From contig PHBX01000022.1 of NCBI GenBank assembly GCA_002842045.1, forward strand, positions 35,587-99,586: DNA of 64,000 nucleotides, written 5' to 3'. Source of the DNA: Chloroflexi bacterium HGW-Chloroflexi-3. GTDB taxonomy: Bacteria > Chloroflexota > Anaerolineae > Anaerolineales > Anaerolineaceae. Positions 8,097 through 18,059 of the stretch are shown here, piece after piece. Made by a program: the position numbers and the translations under genes. Numbering within the stretch: position 1 is the stretch's first letter; each line of letters begins with the position of its first letter. The notes under the pieces were generated by a model. It had not been told where the DNA came from and ran no database searches. It saw only the letters and a list, made by a program, of their open reading frames with translations.

Positions 8097-9050
8097 ATGA
8101 AACCAACAACAGCAATTTTAATGATGGCATATGGCGGACCTGACTCACCGGAAAGTGTTGAACCATATTTATTGGATGTACGTGGTGGACGACCAACTTC
8201 CCCCGAATTGATTGAAGAAATCCGTCATCGTTATGAGGTGATCGGTGGCAAATCCCCATTACTTGATATTACTCGCCAGCAAGCACAAGCATTAGAAAAT
8301 GAATTGAACTTAACTTCTAATTCTCTTTATAAGGTTTTCGTAGGGATGCGACATTGGCATCCTTACATTCGGGAGACTGTTGCTGATATTGCTGCTTCAG
8401 GAATAACAAAGGTCATTGCGATTTGTATGACACCATTTTTCTCACGCATGAGCATTGGCACTTATTATGATCACCTGGATAGGGCTATTTCAGACCAAAC
8501 CAATTACCCGGATTGGCAAAAAAATCTCTCCATTACGAAAATTGGATCATGGTATTCTAACCACTTGTTTCACAAGGCGATTGCAACAAACATCCAAGAA
8601 TCATTAGCTATAGCATCCAAAAAAGGTATTCCTGCTCCTATTGTCCTTTTCACCGCTCATAGTCTTCCGGTAATATTAGCCGAGCAAGGTGACCCTTATG
8701 CTCAACAATTTTCCCATCTGGTTACCCTGGTAGCCGAAGCGGCCGGTTTATCTCAATCTCAATATGAATATTGTTTTCAAAGTGCTGGAGCACAAAACAC
8801 ACGTTGGTTTGGGCCGTCATTGGAAGAAACCCTGAAAAAATTTTCAATTAGTGGAAAAAAATCAGTACTAATAGCTCCCATTGGATTTTTATCCGATCAT
8901 GTTGAAATTCTTTATGACATTGATGTGGAAGCGAAGCGATTGTCCAATCAATTAAATCTCCAACTTATACGCATTTCATCACCAAACGATCACCTTCTAT
9001 TTATTAAAGCATTAGCCAATATCATTGCTGAATCGGAGCAATCATTATGA
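8097..9050 (+). CDS. hemH: Ferrochelatase (coproporphyrin ferrochelatase type)
   Basis: Inserts Fe2+ into coproporphyrin III (CpfC) or protoporphyrin IX. The N-terminal LMMAYGGPDSPESVEPYL and the signature LFTAHSLPV are typical of the family, with the usual length of about 317 residues. The frame also allows a TTG at 8082 that overlaps hemQ; the ATG at 8097 has AAGAGGA upstream and is preferred. Association with HemQ argues that the substrate is coproporphyrin. The end overlaps hemY by four bases (ATGA). Confidence 0.9.
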   Translation: MKPTTAILMMAYGGPDSPESVEPYLLDVRGGRPTSPELIEEIRHRYEVIGGKSPLLDITRQQAQALENELNLTSNSLYKVFVGMRHWHPYIRETVADIAASGITKVIAICMTPFFSRMSIGTYYDHLDRAISDQTNYPDWQKNLSITKIGSWYSNHLFHKAIATNIQESLAIASKKGIPAPIVLFTAHSLPVILAEQGDPYAQQFSHLVTLVAEAAGLSQSQYEYCFQSAGAQNTRWFGPSLEETLKKFSISGKKSVLIAPIGFLSDHVEILYDIDVEAKRLSNQLNLQLIRISSPNDHLLFIKALANIIAESEQSL

Positions 9051-10510
9051 CACCTTTAACAGAAATAACTTCTCAACCAAAAAAAATTGTTATCATTGGT
9101 GGGGGAATAACTGGTTTATCTACTGCTTATTATCTACAAAAAGAAAAAAGAATTAATGGAATTCCACTTTCTATCACCCTGATTGAAGCCGGAGAAAAAC
9201 TCGGGGGAAAAATTACCACTGAAAAAGTGGATGGATTCACCATTGAAGGTGGCCCCGATTGTTTCTTGCGCCAAAAACCATGGGCCTCCGAACTCGCTGA
9301 AGAATTAGGAATTGGGGAGGAATTGATTGGGACGAATGATGATCAAAGGAAGACCTATGTGCTCGTCAATGGCAAACTGACCCCTTTACCTGATGGTGTC
9401 ATGCTTATCATTCCCACCAAAATCATGCCCTTCGCTTTTTCCCCTCTGATTTCCTTGTCTGGAAAAATTCGCATGGGAATGGACCTGTTTATCCCTCCAT
9501 TTAAAGGTGCAGATGATGAAAGTGTAGGTGATTTCATTCGCAGAAGATTGGGCGAAGAAGCCCTTTATAAAATTGCTGAACCACTCATGTCAGGAATCCA
9601 TGTATCTGACCCTGAAAAACAAAGTCTTTTGGCTACCTTCCCGCGCTTTCGCAACATTGAACAAAAACATGGTAGTTTGATAAAAGGCATGCTGACACAG
9701 AAAAAAGCTGCGAATCACCAACCCCTAAATCCCTCTAAATTAAATTCTCTGTTCATCTCATTGAAAAACGGTGTGGAAGAACTGATTAACGGTTTGGAAC
9801 ACTCATTAAATGAGTGTCAAATTTATACAAATACCCTGGCTACATCCATCTTGCCTGCCGCTGACCGAATGTATACTGTTGAATTAAATAATGGCGAATC
9901 AATCGGTGCAGATGTGGTTGTATTAGCAATACCTGCTTATAATGCCGCCAAATTATTGGGATCGTTCCACCCCAAACTAGCAAATCAATTGGGAAAAATT
10001 CCTTACGTATCAACCGCTACCATTTCGATGGCATTCCGTAAACAAGATATTCAAAAGCCCTTCACAGGATTTGGATTTGTGGTTCCCAGCACTGAAAACC
10101 GGGATATCTCCGCCTGCACTTGGAGCTCTATAAAATTCAACCATCGTGCTCCCGAAGATTACTTGCTTTTACGTTGTTTTGTGGGTGGACCTGGTAAAGA
10201 AGAAATGGTGGATCTTACTGATGATGAGCTTTTTCGTTTAGCACATAAAGAATTAAATTTGATACTGGGTTTGAGTGCTGACCCGGTTCTTACCCGTGTT
10301 TATCGGTGGAAAAAAGCGAATCCCCAATATGAAGTGGGACATCTGGATCGGGTTAAAGAAATGTTTTCCGCTTGCGCATATGAAACTCCTGGAATCTATC
10401 TAACTGGTAGTGCCTATGAAGGCGTAGGAATTCCAGATTGTATTAATCAGGGAAAAAAGACTGCGGGGCAGTTGCTCCAATATATTCAACAGGAACAGGT
10501 TTACGCCTGA
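9047..10510 (+). CDS. hemY: Coproporphyrinogen III / protoporphyrinogen oxidase (HemY/CgoX type)
   Basis: FAD enzyme that removes six electrons from coproporphyrinogen III to make coproporphyrin III, normally with oxygen. The dinucleotide-binding motif VIIGGGITGLSTAYYL lies at residues 15-30, the substrate-domain segment DGFTIEGGPDCFL follows, and the C-terminal FAD-binding segment YLTGSAYEGVGIPDCI closes the 487-residue protein. The start codon overlaps the hemH stop. Because hemQ is in the operon I read it as the CgoX form. A need for oxygen in a supposedly anaerobic lineage is noteworthy. Confidence 0.9.
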   Translation: MTPLTEITSQPKKIVIIGGGITGLSTAYYLQKEKRINGIPLSITLIEAGEKLGGKITTEKVDGFTIEGGPDCFLRQKPWASELAEELGIGEELIGTNDDQRKTYVLVNGKLTPLPDGVMLIIPTKIMPFAFSPLISLSGKIRMGMDLFIPPFKGADDESVGDFIRRRLGEEALYKIAEPLMSGIHVSDPEKQSLLATFPRFRNIEQKHGSLIKGMLTQKKAANHQPLNPSKLNSLFISLKNGVEELINGLEHSLNECQIYTNTLATSILPAADRMYTVELNNGESIGADVVVLAIPAYNAAKLLGSFHPKLANQLGKIPYVSTATISMAFRKQDIQKPFTGFGFVVPSTENRDISACTWSSIKFNHRAPEDYLLLRCFVGGPGKEEMVDLTDDELFRLAHKELNLILGLSADPVLTRVYRWKKANPQYEVGHLDRVKEMFSACAYETPGIYLTGSAYEGVGIPDCINQGKKTAGQLLQYIQQEQVYA

Positions 10511-10525
10511 TCTGGTAGGATTAAT

Positions 10526-11866
10526 ATGGATTTCTACTGTATTAGCACCTCGCACCAAAATGCCAACATAGATGTTCGCGAGAGATTCAGTTTTTCGCAA
10601 CATAACATTAAAGAAAGTCTGAAATTTTACAAAGAAAATAATCAACAGTTTTTGGGACCGAAATCTGAGATTGTTATCCTTTCCACCTGTAATCGCTTTG
10701 AAATCTATGTAACTTTTCGGGGCGATCAACATGAATTTTTGGATGATTCAAAAAAAGTTTTCCAAACAATGCTCATGTTTGTTTCTGAAATAACCGATCT
10801 TTCAATCGATGACATCGCCCCACTCTTTATTCGATATCAGAATATGGATACTGTTGAACACCTTTTCCGCGTCAGCTGTGGGCTGGAATCACAGGTTTTG
10901 GGGGAAGTTCAAATTCTGGGACAAGTCTCTGAGGCTCTATCCGTTGCTTTGGAAGTTGGCTCTGCCAGACATCCACTTGCCAGCTTATTTCAATCGGCTA
11001 TCCACGCAGCCAAAAGAGCTCATACTGAAACAGAGATTGGGAAAAAACCAACTAGCATCAGTTCTGCAGCAGTTCGAATAGCTGAGAAATGGTTGAAACA
11101 TCACAGGAATCAGATGGTCCTGGTGATTGGTGCTGGAGAAATGAGCAAACTGGCTCTAAAATCCTTCAACCAGCGTGACTTCAAAAACCTTACCATTGTC
11201 AATCGAACATATACAAAAGCAGTAGATCTTGCTGAACAATTTTCATTTCGGGTAGCCCCATTTGAAGAATTGGAAAATTTGTTATTAACTGCAGATATTG
11301 TAATTACTGCTACCAGCGTTGAGCATCCAATTATCACGCTTGAATTATTAAATCCCATCTTAAAACATCGCAAAAATTCGACAATTTTATTTCTTGATAT
11401 TGCCTTGCCACGCAATGTTGATTCTGCCATTCGCAACTTATCCGGTGTGGAATTGATAGACCTGGATGACCTTAAATTACGTCTGGATGAGACCAAACAA
11501 CATCGTGAACAGGAAGCAAAACAGGTGGAAGAAATCCTAAAAGAAGAAGTAAGGAATTACTCTCATTGGGTCGAAGTGATGCCAACTGTTGGAAAATTGC
11601 ATAGAAAGGCAGAAATGATCCGTCGTCACGAATTGGAAAAAATGATCCAACACACACCAGATTTGGATCCTCATTTACAAGAAAAAATAGATTTACTCAC
11701 CCGTTCTTTGGTAAAAAAGATATTACACGAGCCATCTACCAAAATGCGCATGGAAACCACGAACAAAGAAATGAATTTGTATACCAACACCCTGCATTAT
11801 TTATTTGGGCTGGATGAAGACATGTACGCATACCCAATCGATATGGAACAACCAAAAAATGACTGA
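10526..11866 (+). CDS. hemA: Glutamyl-tRNA reductase
   Basis: First committed step of the C5 pathway: reduces glutamyl-tRNA(Glu) to glutamate-1-semialdehyde with NADPH. The catalytic cysteine C55 is in LSTCNRFEIYV, and SCGLESQVLGEVQILGQV is the family signature. An NADPH-binding segment VLVIGAGEMSK and a long helical dimerisation tail follow. 446 residues, normal length. In this family activity is often held back by heme. The end overlaps the start of hemC by eight bases. Confidence 0.95.
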   Translation: MDFYCISTSHQNANIDVRERFSFSQHNIKESLKFYKENNQQFLGPKSEIVILSTCNRFEIYVTFRGDQHEFLDDSKKVFQTMLMFVSEITDLSIDDIAPLFIRYQNMDTVEHLFRVSCGLESQVLGEVQILGQVSEALSVALEVGSARHPLASLFQSAIHAAKRAHTETEIGKKPTSISSAAVRIAEKWLKHHRNQMVLVIGAGEMSKLALKSFNQRDFKNLTIVNRTYTKAVDLAEQFSFRVAPFEELENLLLTADIVITATSVEHPIITLELLNPILKHRKNSTILFLDIALPRNVDSAIRNLSGVELIDLDDLKLRLDETKQHREQEAKQVEEILKEEVRNYSHWVEVMPTVGKLHRKAEMIRRHELEKMIQHTPDLDPHLQEKIDLLTRSLVKKILHEPSTKMRMETTNKEMNLYTNTLHYLFGLDEDMYAYPIDMEQPKND

Positions 11867-12797
11867 TCGTACTTACGTTTTAGGAACACGAAAATCCAAA
11901 CTTGCATTGTGGCAAGCCAATTATGTTGGGAAACTACTTCAAGAAATACAGCCTGGTTTTAATTATCGACTGGAAACCTTTGTTACCACTGGTGATATCA
12001 AACTGGATCAACCTCTGCCTGAGATCGGTGGAAAAGGGTTATTTACTCAGGAATTAGAACTTGCCCTCCAAACCGGAGCAATTGATTTTGTAGTACATTC
12101 ACTCAAAGATCTACCCGTTGATGACACGCCTGGGTTAATCATTTCCTCAATTCCTACTCGAGAGAATCCTCAAGATGTGTTGATTGCAAATCAAAAATGT
12201 AATTTAATGACTTTACCTCAGGGAGCAAGAGTAGGTACTTCCAGTTTACGCAGGAGCGCTCAATTACTCCATGCGCGACCCGACCTAATTTTATTACCTC
12301 TACGAGGAAATATTGATACGCGCATTCAAAAAGCTTTGAGTGGAGAATATGATGCCATCATTTTAGCTGCTGCAGGTATATATCGCCTAGGTTTACAAGA
12401 TTTTATTCAAGAAGAGCTATCAATGGAGATCATGCTGCCTGCTCCAGGCCAAGGAGCATTAGCAATTCAATCTCGCCAATGTGATAAAGCCTTAATTGAA
12501 ATACTATCAACTATTGAAGATAAAAATACCCGGAATGCTGTTGTGGCAGAACGTTCATTTTTGAAAAATCTTGGGGGCGGATGTTCGGCCCCTATCGCTG
12601 CCTACGCAAGCATAAAAGATGACACTTTCTACATGTATGGATTGGTTGCCTCAGTCGATGGAAAAAAACTATTGCGAGCAAGTGGAAATTGTAAGAACAC
12701 CCTTGATCAAGCATCTCAATTGGGAAAGGTGTTGGCAGGAGCCATCCTATGGCGCGGCGGCAATAAATTATTGCAGTTGGAAAAAGGAGCATTGTAA
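11859..12797 (+). CDS. hemC: Porphobilinogen deaminase (hydroxymethylbilane synthase)
   Basis: Joins four porphobilinogen units into hydroxymethylbilane. The N-terminal LGTRKSKLALWQA, catalytic D84 in HSLKDLP and C242 in GGGCSAPIAAYA, which carries the dipyrromethane cofactor, are all present. The frame is open from 11805 inside hemA; the ATG at 11859 gives the normal N-terminus and 312 residues. It overlaps hemA by eight bases and hemD by one, so translation is coupled on both sides. Confidence 0.94.
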   Translation: MTDRTYVLGTRKSKLALWQANYVGKLLQEIQPGFNYRLETFVTTGDIKLDQPLPEIGGKGLFTQELELALQTGAIDFVVHSLKDLPVDDTPGLIISSIPTRENPQDVLIANQKCNLMTLPQGARVGTSSLRRSAQLLHARPDLILLPLRGNIDTRIQKALSGEYDAIILAAAGIYRLGLQDFIQEELSMEIMLPAPGQGALAIQSRQCDKALIEILSTIEDKNTRNAVVAERSFLKNLGGGCSAPIAAYASIKDDTFYMYGLVASVDGKKLLRASGNCKNTLDQASQLGKVLAGAILWRGGNKLLQLEKGAL

Positions 12798-13573
12798 TGT
12801 TATTGGGTAAACGTGTCCTGGTAACCCGACCTGCTCATCAGACTGAACACTTTATCAATTATTTGAGGTCTTTAGGCGCTGATCCGGTTTTATTTCCTAC
12901 TACCATGATAGTCCGGGATTTTGATCAACTAAACCGTATGCGTAGAGAATTGGAAAGAATAGATCAATATCACTGGATTATTTTTAGCAGCCAGAATGCT
13001 GTGAATTTGTTTTGGGAAGAATTTCAGAAATCAGATTGTTCCATCGATAACTTAAAAAAATTAAAAATAGCCGCCATCGGTCCAGCAACCAGGCAGACAT
13101 TGTATGAATATGGAATTTCAGTTGACACAATGCCAGAAAAATTTATCGGGGAAGAGATCGTAAACTCACTTGAAAATATTGAAGGCAACCACATTCTTCT
13201 TCCCCGTGCAGAAGGCGCAAGGGAAGAATTGATAAAGGCATTATTACAAAACAAAGCGATTGTTCATGAGTTTTCTCTGTATAAATCCGTCACAAACTCT
13301 CCGGATCCGCAAGCCTGGAAAGAGATGGAAAAAGGTGTCGACTTTGTCACCTTTACCAGTGCATCCACAGTTCATGGCTTTTTTGATCTTCTAGGTGATC
13401 GAGCTAAAACGTATTTAATGCATACAATAATCGCCTGCATTGGACCTATTACAGCACAAGCATTGGAAGAATACAAGATTGTTGCTCAGATTATAGCTGA
13501 TACTTATACAACCAAAGGACTGGTTGAGGCTATAGTAGTGTTCTCTGCCGATCACAATCGAAAGGTGCCTTAA
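12797..13573 (+). CDS. hemD: Uroporphyrinogen-III synthase
   Basis: Closes hydroxymethylbilane to uroporphyrinogen III with inversion of ring D. The family is poorly conserved; the N-terminal [15 protein letters not shown], the [13 protein letters not shown] segment, [12 protein letters not shown] and [11 protein letters not shown] are its usual landmarks across two alpha/beta lobes. 258 residues is normal. Start and stop overlap neighbouring hemC and hemB by one base each (TAATG). Confidence 0.88.
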   Translation: MLLGKRVLVTRPAHQTEHFINYLRSLGADPVLFPTTMIVRDFDQLNRMRRELERIDQYHWIIFSSQNAVNLFWEEFQKSDCSIDNLKKLKIAAIGPATRQTLYEYGISVDTMPEKFIGEEIVNSLENIEGNHILLPRAEGAREELIKALLQNKAIVHEFSLYKSVTNSPDPQAWKEMEKGVDFVTFTSASTVHGFFDLLGDRAKTYLMHTIIACIGPITAQALEEYKIVAQIIADTYTTKGLVEAIVVFSADHNRKVP

Positions 13574-14619
13574 TGAAACCATATACCAAAAATGAAGCAT
13601 ATCTCTTCAACTCATTGAAATCACGTCCTCGACGGCTCCGTTTATCCTCTGGTTTGAGAAAAATGTTTCGTGAAACAAGACTGGAATCCAGTGATTTTAT
13701 TTATCCTTTATTTTTAACCCATGGAAATGGGGTAAAGCAAGAAATCAGTTCTATGCCAGGTGTTTTCCAGTGGTCACCTGATCTGATAGCAGCTGAAGCA
13801 AAAAGTATCGCTGAATTGGGTATTCCAGCGGTTATCCTTTTTGGAATACCCGAATCAAAAGACCCGATCGGGGTAGAAAATTTTTCAGAACATGGTATCA
13901 TCCAGCAAAGTATTAGAGTCATCAAAAAATCCGTTCCGGAAATGGTCGTGATTACCGATGTGTGTTTATGTGAATACACGGATCATGGTCATTGTGGTAT
14001 TTTGAATCTGGGTGAAACAAAAAACGCTAATTTACCAGAGGGCTATGTCCTGAATGACGAAACTCTGGAAATTTTGGCAAAAGTAGCAGTTTCCCACGCA
14101 CAGGCAGGAGCCGATATGGTGGCCCCATCCGGGATGATGGATGGCATGGTGTCAGCCATTCGCAATGGGTTGGATGCAAACCACTTCGAACACATTCCGA
14201 TTTTGTCCTATTCGGTCAAGTATGCCTCTTCTTTTTATGGCCCTTTCCGTGAAGCAGCCCAAGGTGCACCTAAATTTGGCGACCGACAGAGCCATCAAAT
14301 GGATCCGTCTAACGTGCGTGAAGCTTTGCGTGAAGCTGCACTGGATGTACAAGAAGGGGCTGATGCCCTTATGGTAAAACCCGCCCTGGCATATTTGGAT
14401 GTAATTCATCTATTAAGACAAACCTACCCGGAACTTACTCTGGCTGCTTATAACGTCAGTGGAGAATATGCCATGATCAAAGCTGCTGCTACCAATGGCT
14501 GGTTGGATGAACGCCGCACAATTATGGAAGTCTTACTCAGTATGAAACGAGCTGGAGCCGATTTAATCATAACCTATCATGCTAAAGAGGTTGCTCAATG
14601 GCTTAAGGAGAAGCAATAA
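13573..14619 (+). CDS. hemB: Delta-aminolevulinic acid dehydratase (porphobilinogen synthase)
   Basis: Condenses two 5-aminolevulinate molecules to porphobilinogen. The zinc-binding cysteines C131, C133 and C141 in [14 protein letters not shown] mark the zinc-dependent form. The two active-site lysines are K216 ([14 protein letters not shown]) and K269 ([12 protein letters not shown]). The protein is 348 residues, slightly longer than usual because of about 20 extra N-terminal residues. One-base overlap with hemD; the hemE ATG follows one base after the stop. Confidence 0.95.
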   Translation: MKPYTKNEAYLFNSLKSRPRRLRLSSGLRKMFRETRLESSDFIYPLFLTHGNGVKQEISSMPGVFQWSPDLIAAEAKSIAELGIPAVILFGIPESKDPIGVENFSEHGIIQQSIRVIKKSVPEMVVITDVCLCEYTDHGHCGILNLGETKNANLPEGYVLNDETLEILAKVAVSHAQAGADMVAPSGMMDGMVSAIRNGLDANHFEHIPILSYSVKYASSFYGPFREAAQGAPKFGDRQSHQMDPSNVREALREAALDVQEGADALMVKPALAYLDVIHLLRQTYPELTLAAYNVSGEYAMIKAAATNGWLDERRTIMEVLLSMKRAGADLIITYHAKEVAQWLKEKQ

Positions 14620-14620
14620 A

Positions 14621-15673
14621 ATGGAAAACAAAGAACCCCAATTCACTTTCTTGCGTGCCTGTAGAAAATTGCCGGTGGATTACACCCCCATCTGGTTTAT
14701 GCGCCAGGCTGGGCGTTATATGGCAGAATATCGGAAAATCAGGGAAAAATACACATTATTGGAAATTTGTGCCATTCCTGAATTAGCAACCGAGGTAACA
14801 TTACAACCGATTCATACCTTTGAGTTTGATGCTGCCATTTTATTTGCAGATATTCTTCTGCCATTAATTCCGATGGGAATCAACCTGGAATTCGCCGCCA
14901 GTGAAGGACCAGTCATTCACAACCCTGTGCGTACTGCTGAGGATGTAGGTCAACTTCGGAAAATAAATCCCCATGAAGATCTGGCGCATGTCTTGAAAGC
15001 AATCGATCTTATCACTTCAGAGTTGGCTGGAAAAACTCCTTTAATTGGTTTTGCCGGAGCGCCATTTACGTTAGCCAGCTATCTGATTGAAGGTGGTCCC
15101 TCCAAAAATTTTCTGAAAACCAAAGGACTGATGGTTGAACAACCTCAGGTTTGGGAGCAATTAATGAATCTCCTGGCAGAAGTGGTCGCGGACTTTTTAC
15201 TGGCACAAATTGAATCTGGTGCACAGGCAATCCAACTCTTTGATAGCTGGGCAGGGTCAGCTTTAAGCCCGGAAGATTACAAACAATATGCATTACCTTA
15301 CTCTCAGAAAATCTTTAATAAAGTTCGTCAAGGGGGTGTGCCTGCCGTCCACTTTTCCGTTGGTGCAGGAACTTATCTACCTTTGATTAAGGAGGCTGGA
15401 GGAGATGTAATTGGTCTCGATTGGCGCACTCCCATTGACTGGGGTAGAAATATTTTGGGAATGGATGTCGCTGTTCAGGGCAATTTGGATCCAGCGGCCC
15501 TTTTTGCACCAAAAAGCGAATTGAAGAAAAAAATACAAACGATCCTCGATCGGGCAAATAATCAACCTGGTCACATATTCAATCTCGGGCACGGAATTTT
15601 ACCCCAAACCCCAGTAGATAATGTAAAAGCAGCGGTGGATATGGTGCATGAACTAAGTCAAAGGAAGGACTAA
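14621..15673 (+). CDS. hemE: Uroporphyrinogen decarboxylase
   Basis: Removes four acetate carboxyl groups from uroporphyrinogen III to give coproporphyrinogen III. The signature PIWFMRQAGRYMAEYR is near the N-terminus and the second signature region GFAGAPFTLASYLIEGG is in the middle. The frame extends upstream to 14579 inside hemB; I chose the ATG at 14621 with GGAG before it, giving 350 residues. Coproporphyrinogen made here feeds HemY/CgoX from the same operon. Confidence 0.95.
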   Translation: MENKEPQFTFLRACRKLPVDYTPIWFMRQAGRYMAEYRKIREKYTLLEICAIPELATEVTLQPIHTFEFDAAILFADILLPLIPMGINLEFAASEGPVIHNPVRTAEDVGQLRKINPHEDLAHVLKAIDLITSELAGKTPLIGFAGAPFTLASYLIEGGPSKNFLKTKGLMVEQPQVWEQLMNLLAEVVADFLLAQIESGAQAIQLFDSWAGSALSPEDYKQYALPYSQKIFNKVRQGGVPAVHFSVGAGTYLPLIKEAGGDVIGLDWRTPIDWGRNILGMDVAVQGNLDPAALFAPKSELKKKIQTILDRANNQPGHIFNLGHGILPQTPVDNVKAAVDMVHELSQRKD

Positions 15674-15677
15674 ATCC

Positions 15678-16964
15678 ATGCAATCAAAAAATATCACACG
15701 TTCACAAGAATTATTCCAACAAGCACAATCCTTACTTCCCGGCGGTGTTGATTCGCCCGTACGTGCGTTTCGTTCTGTTGGCAGCCAACCGTTATTCATT
15801 GATCGTGGCGAGGGGGCTTATGTCTATGATGTTGATGGAAATCGTTATCTGGACTATGTCTTGTCCTGGGGACCATTAATTCTGGGGCATGCCAACCACG
15901 ATATTTCCCGCGTTATCTGTACAACCGCTCAAAAAGGCACCAGCTTTGGTGCTCCCATCCCTTTGGAATTGGAACTTGCCCGGCGTGTGATGGGATTTTA
16001 TCCGAGCATGGAAAGAGTTCGTTTTGTCAATTCCGGCACTGAAGCAACCATGTCAGCAATCCGTTTGGCACGTGCTTTTACACATCGAGACCTGATCATC
16101 AAGTTTGAAGGTTGTTACCATGGACATACGGATAGCTTTCTGGTTCAGGCTGGCTCGGGGGTGGCAACATTAGGGTTACCCGATTCGCCTGGTGTGCCAA
16201 CCGTAACAGCCAATCAAACCTTGATCGCCCCATTCAATGATTTGGACGCTGTAAAAGCAATTTTCCAATCATATCCACATCAAATAGCTGCCATCATCGT
16301 TGAACCAGTGGCTGGAAATATGGGGGTTGTCCCACCTGTCGAAGGTTTTCTTGAAGGGTTGCGAGGGCTTACGGAAGAATTTGGTGCTCTGCTGATCTTT
16401 GATGAGGTGATGACCGGGTTCCGTGTTCATCCTGGCGGAGCGCAGACGCTTTATAACATTAAACCCGACCTAACCACCCTTGGCAAGGTAATCGGTGGGG
16501 GTGTACCTGTAGGAGCTTTTGGTGGTAGACAGGCAATCATGGATTTGATCGCCCCAGCAGGCCCGGTTTACCAGGCAGGAACTTTCTCCGGAAACCCACT
16601 GGCGATGGCGGCTGGTGTTGAAACTTTACGAATTTTGGAGAACCCTATAGTTTGGGAAAATCTAGAGGCACGTTCCAAGCAGCTCAAAGATGGTGTGTTA
16701 TCCATTCTCCGAAAAAAAGCTTTGAATTATCATTTGCAAAGTGCCGGCACCATGTTTACCTTATTCTTTACAGAAAATCCGGTTTCAAATTGGGCAAGTG
16801 CCAGTCTTGCCAACCGGGAGAAATATGCTCAATTTTTCCGCAACATGCTGGATTATGGTGTTTATTTGGCTCCTTCACAATTTGAAGCAGGTTTTTTGTC
16901 CAGCATGCACGGCGAACATGAGATTCTGCTTACATTGGAAGCAATCGAACAGTCGTTGGTTTAG
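15678..16964 (+). CDS. hemL: Glutamate-1-semialdehyde 2,1-aminomutase
   Basis: PLP enzyme that turns glutamate-1-semialdehyde into 5-aminolevulinate, second step of the C5 route. It shows LLPGGVDSPVRAFRSVG at the N-terminus, the cofactor-phosphate segment NSGTEATMSAIRLAR, LLIFDEVMTGFR and the PLP lysine in TLGKVIGGGVPVGAFGG. 428 residues, normal. It is the last gene of the heme operon, four bases after hemE, and meets a decayed minus-strand gene with a four-base tail overlap. No clear terminator was seen. Confidence 0.95.
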   Translation: MQSKNITRSQELFQQAQSLLPGGVDSPVRAFRSVGSQPLFIDRGEGAYVYDVDGNRYLDYVLSWGPLILGHANHDISRVICTTAQKGTSFGAPIPLELELARRVMGFYPSMERVRFVNSGTEATMSAIRLARAFTHRDLIIKFEGCYHGHTDSFLVQAGSGVATLGLPDSPGVPTVTANQTLIAPFNDLDAVKAIFQSYPHQIAAIIVEPVAGNMGVVPPVEGFLEGLRGLTEEFGALLIFDEVMTGFRVHPGGAQTLYNIKPDLTTLGKVIGGGVPVGAFGGRQAIMDLIAPAGPVYQAGTFSGNPLAMAAGVETLRILENPIVWENLEARSKQLKDGVLSILRKKALNYHLQSAGTMFTLFFTENPVSNWASASLANREKYAQFFRNMLDYGVYLAPSQFEAGFLSSMHGEHEILLTLEAIEQSLV

Positions 16965-17323
16965 TCAATTTCCTTTAGATAAGGCAAATAGCTTTCATAG
17001 ACAGGCATGTTAATGCCGTATTTTTTACCCAACTGAAGCAGTGTATAGTACATATCTTTCATCTCTTCCGGTGAATGCTGAACGTGCCCTTCGAACCTAT
17101 CCTGCATACCTTTTTGCCGGTATATCCAATTGGTGAATGGAATTAAAAGGAAAAACGGTAAATAGTAATATTTAGTGGGGGAAACTTTTCTTGGATTAAT
17201 TCCCTGACGCTTACAAATTTTCCAACCTTCCCGCATGGCCAGATACGATTCCTTTCCAGATTTACTTAGTTGCCAGGCATAGGTTGTGCCAATGACACCA
17301 GCACCAATAACAAGGATTTTTAT
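16961..17323 (-). pseudogene. Ketopantoate reductase-like gene with internal deletion
   Basis: Reading from an ATA codon at 17323 with AAGGGGAG upstream gives a Rossmann start (KILVIGAGVIGTTYAWQL) that passes in frame, after only 35 residues, into the C-terminal domain of PanE-like proteins (KVSPTKYYYLPFFLLIPF ... EGHVQHSPEEM). A normal family member has about 300 residues; this one has 120, so the middle is missing. The first ordinary start codon is an ATG at 17236, which would drop the Rossmann segment. I read it as a remnant, probably not functional. Confidence 0.65.
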
Positions 17324-17333
17324 AGATCTCCCC

Positions 17334-17842
17334 TTACCAGATTCCAGGATTCAATCGTTTCGTCGTCTGCATGTATTGACGATAAGCATCTCCAAAATAT
17401 TCAACCAGCATTTTTTCTTCCAGATTCATACGATACTGCATACAAATCAACAGCATAATAATATTGAGCATGCCAGTCAGGTTTTCATATCCAATGCTGA
17501 TTCCTAATGCCATAGACAAATAACCAGAATAAGCTGGATGACGGATTAAGCGATATGGACCATCACGAACTAAATTTTGATTGTTTTTTACCGATAAATG
17601 TCCGGAATACGCCTTCCTTAAGGTGTGTCTGGCCAATACAAACAATGTGGATCCGATAACAATCAATCCAATTCCGAAAGTAATAGTTGCTGGATTGCGC
17701 AGAAAACTAAACCTGTTAAAAATAGAAACCAACCTATAGGGTTGGAAAGAGTTGTTCTATACCCTAAATAGGTTAGCAGGACAGCCAAAATTGGAACGAT
17801 CACCAACAAAAGATTTTTACGGATCTGTTCACGCGACCTCAA
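17334..17842 (-). pseudogene. Isoprenylcysteine methyltransferase-like (ICMT/PEMT) gene with frameshift
   Basis: The C-terminal 132 codons give a typical ICMT-family end: VRDGPYRLIRHPAYSGYL, then EEKMLVEYFGDAYRQY. Upstream of about 17700 the hydrophobic N-terminal segments (LLLVIVPILAVLLTYLGY, then GWFLFLTGLVF) lie in a different frame, starting near a TTG at 17842 that overlaps the arsR-like stop. A single insertion or deletion near 17690-17710 would explain this. The intact protein would be a small integral membrane methyltransferase. A sequencing error is an alternative. Confidence 0.6.
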
Positions 17843-18051
17843 TCCTGATCTTCCAGGATATGGTTAACACCTTGCATAAACAATGCGATAATATGGGGAT
17901 CAAGAACTCGATAATAAACCTCTTTACCTCTCCGTCGTGAAGTAACAAGATGCATTTGACGCAATCCGCGCATATGGTGAGAAATAGCGGATTCCGTTAT
18001 ACCCACAAGGTGCGCTAACGCTGAAACATTCATTAAAGAAGGATTTTCCAC
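17839..18051 (-). pseudogene. ArsR-family regulator lacking its N-terminus
   Basis: 70 residues holding the winged helix of ArsR repressors: NVSALAHLVGITESAISHHM, RGLRQMHLV and the wing RRRGKEVYYRVLD. The first 25-30 residues of the family (the DPTRLRIL region) are absent; the sequence upstream belongs to the DUF4143 ATPase remnant in another frame. A GTG at 18051 could still start it. Rearrangement appears to have cut the gene 5' end. It precedes the ICMT-like gene with a four-base overlap and may once have regulated it. Confidence 0.55.
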
Positions 18052-18059
18052 TTTTGCTT

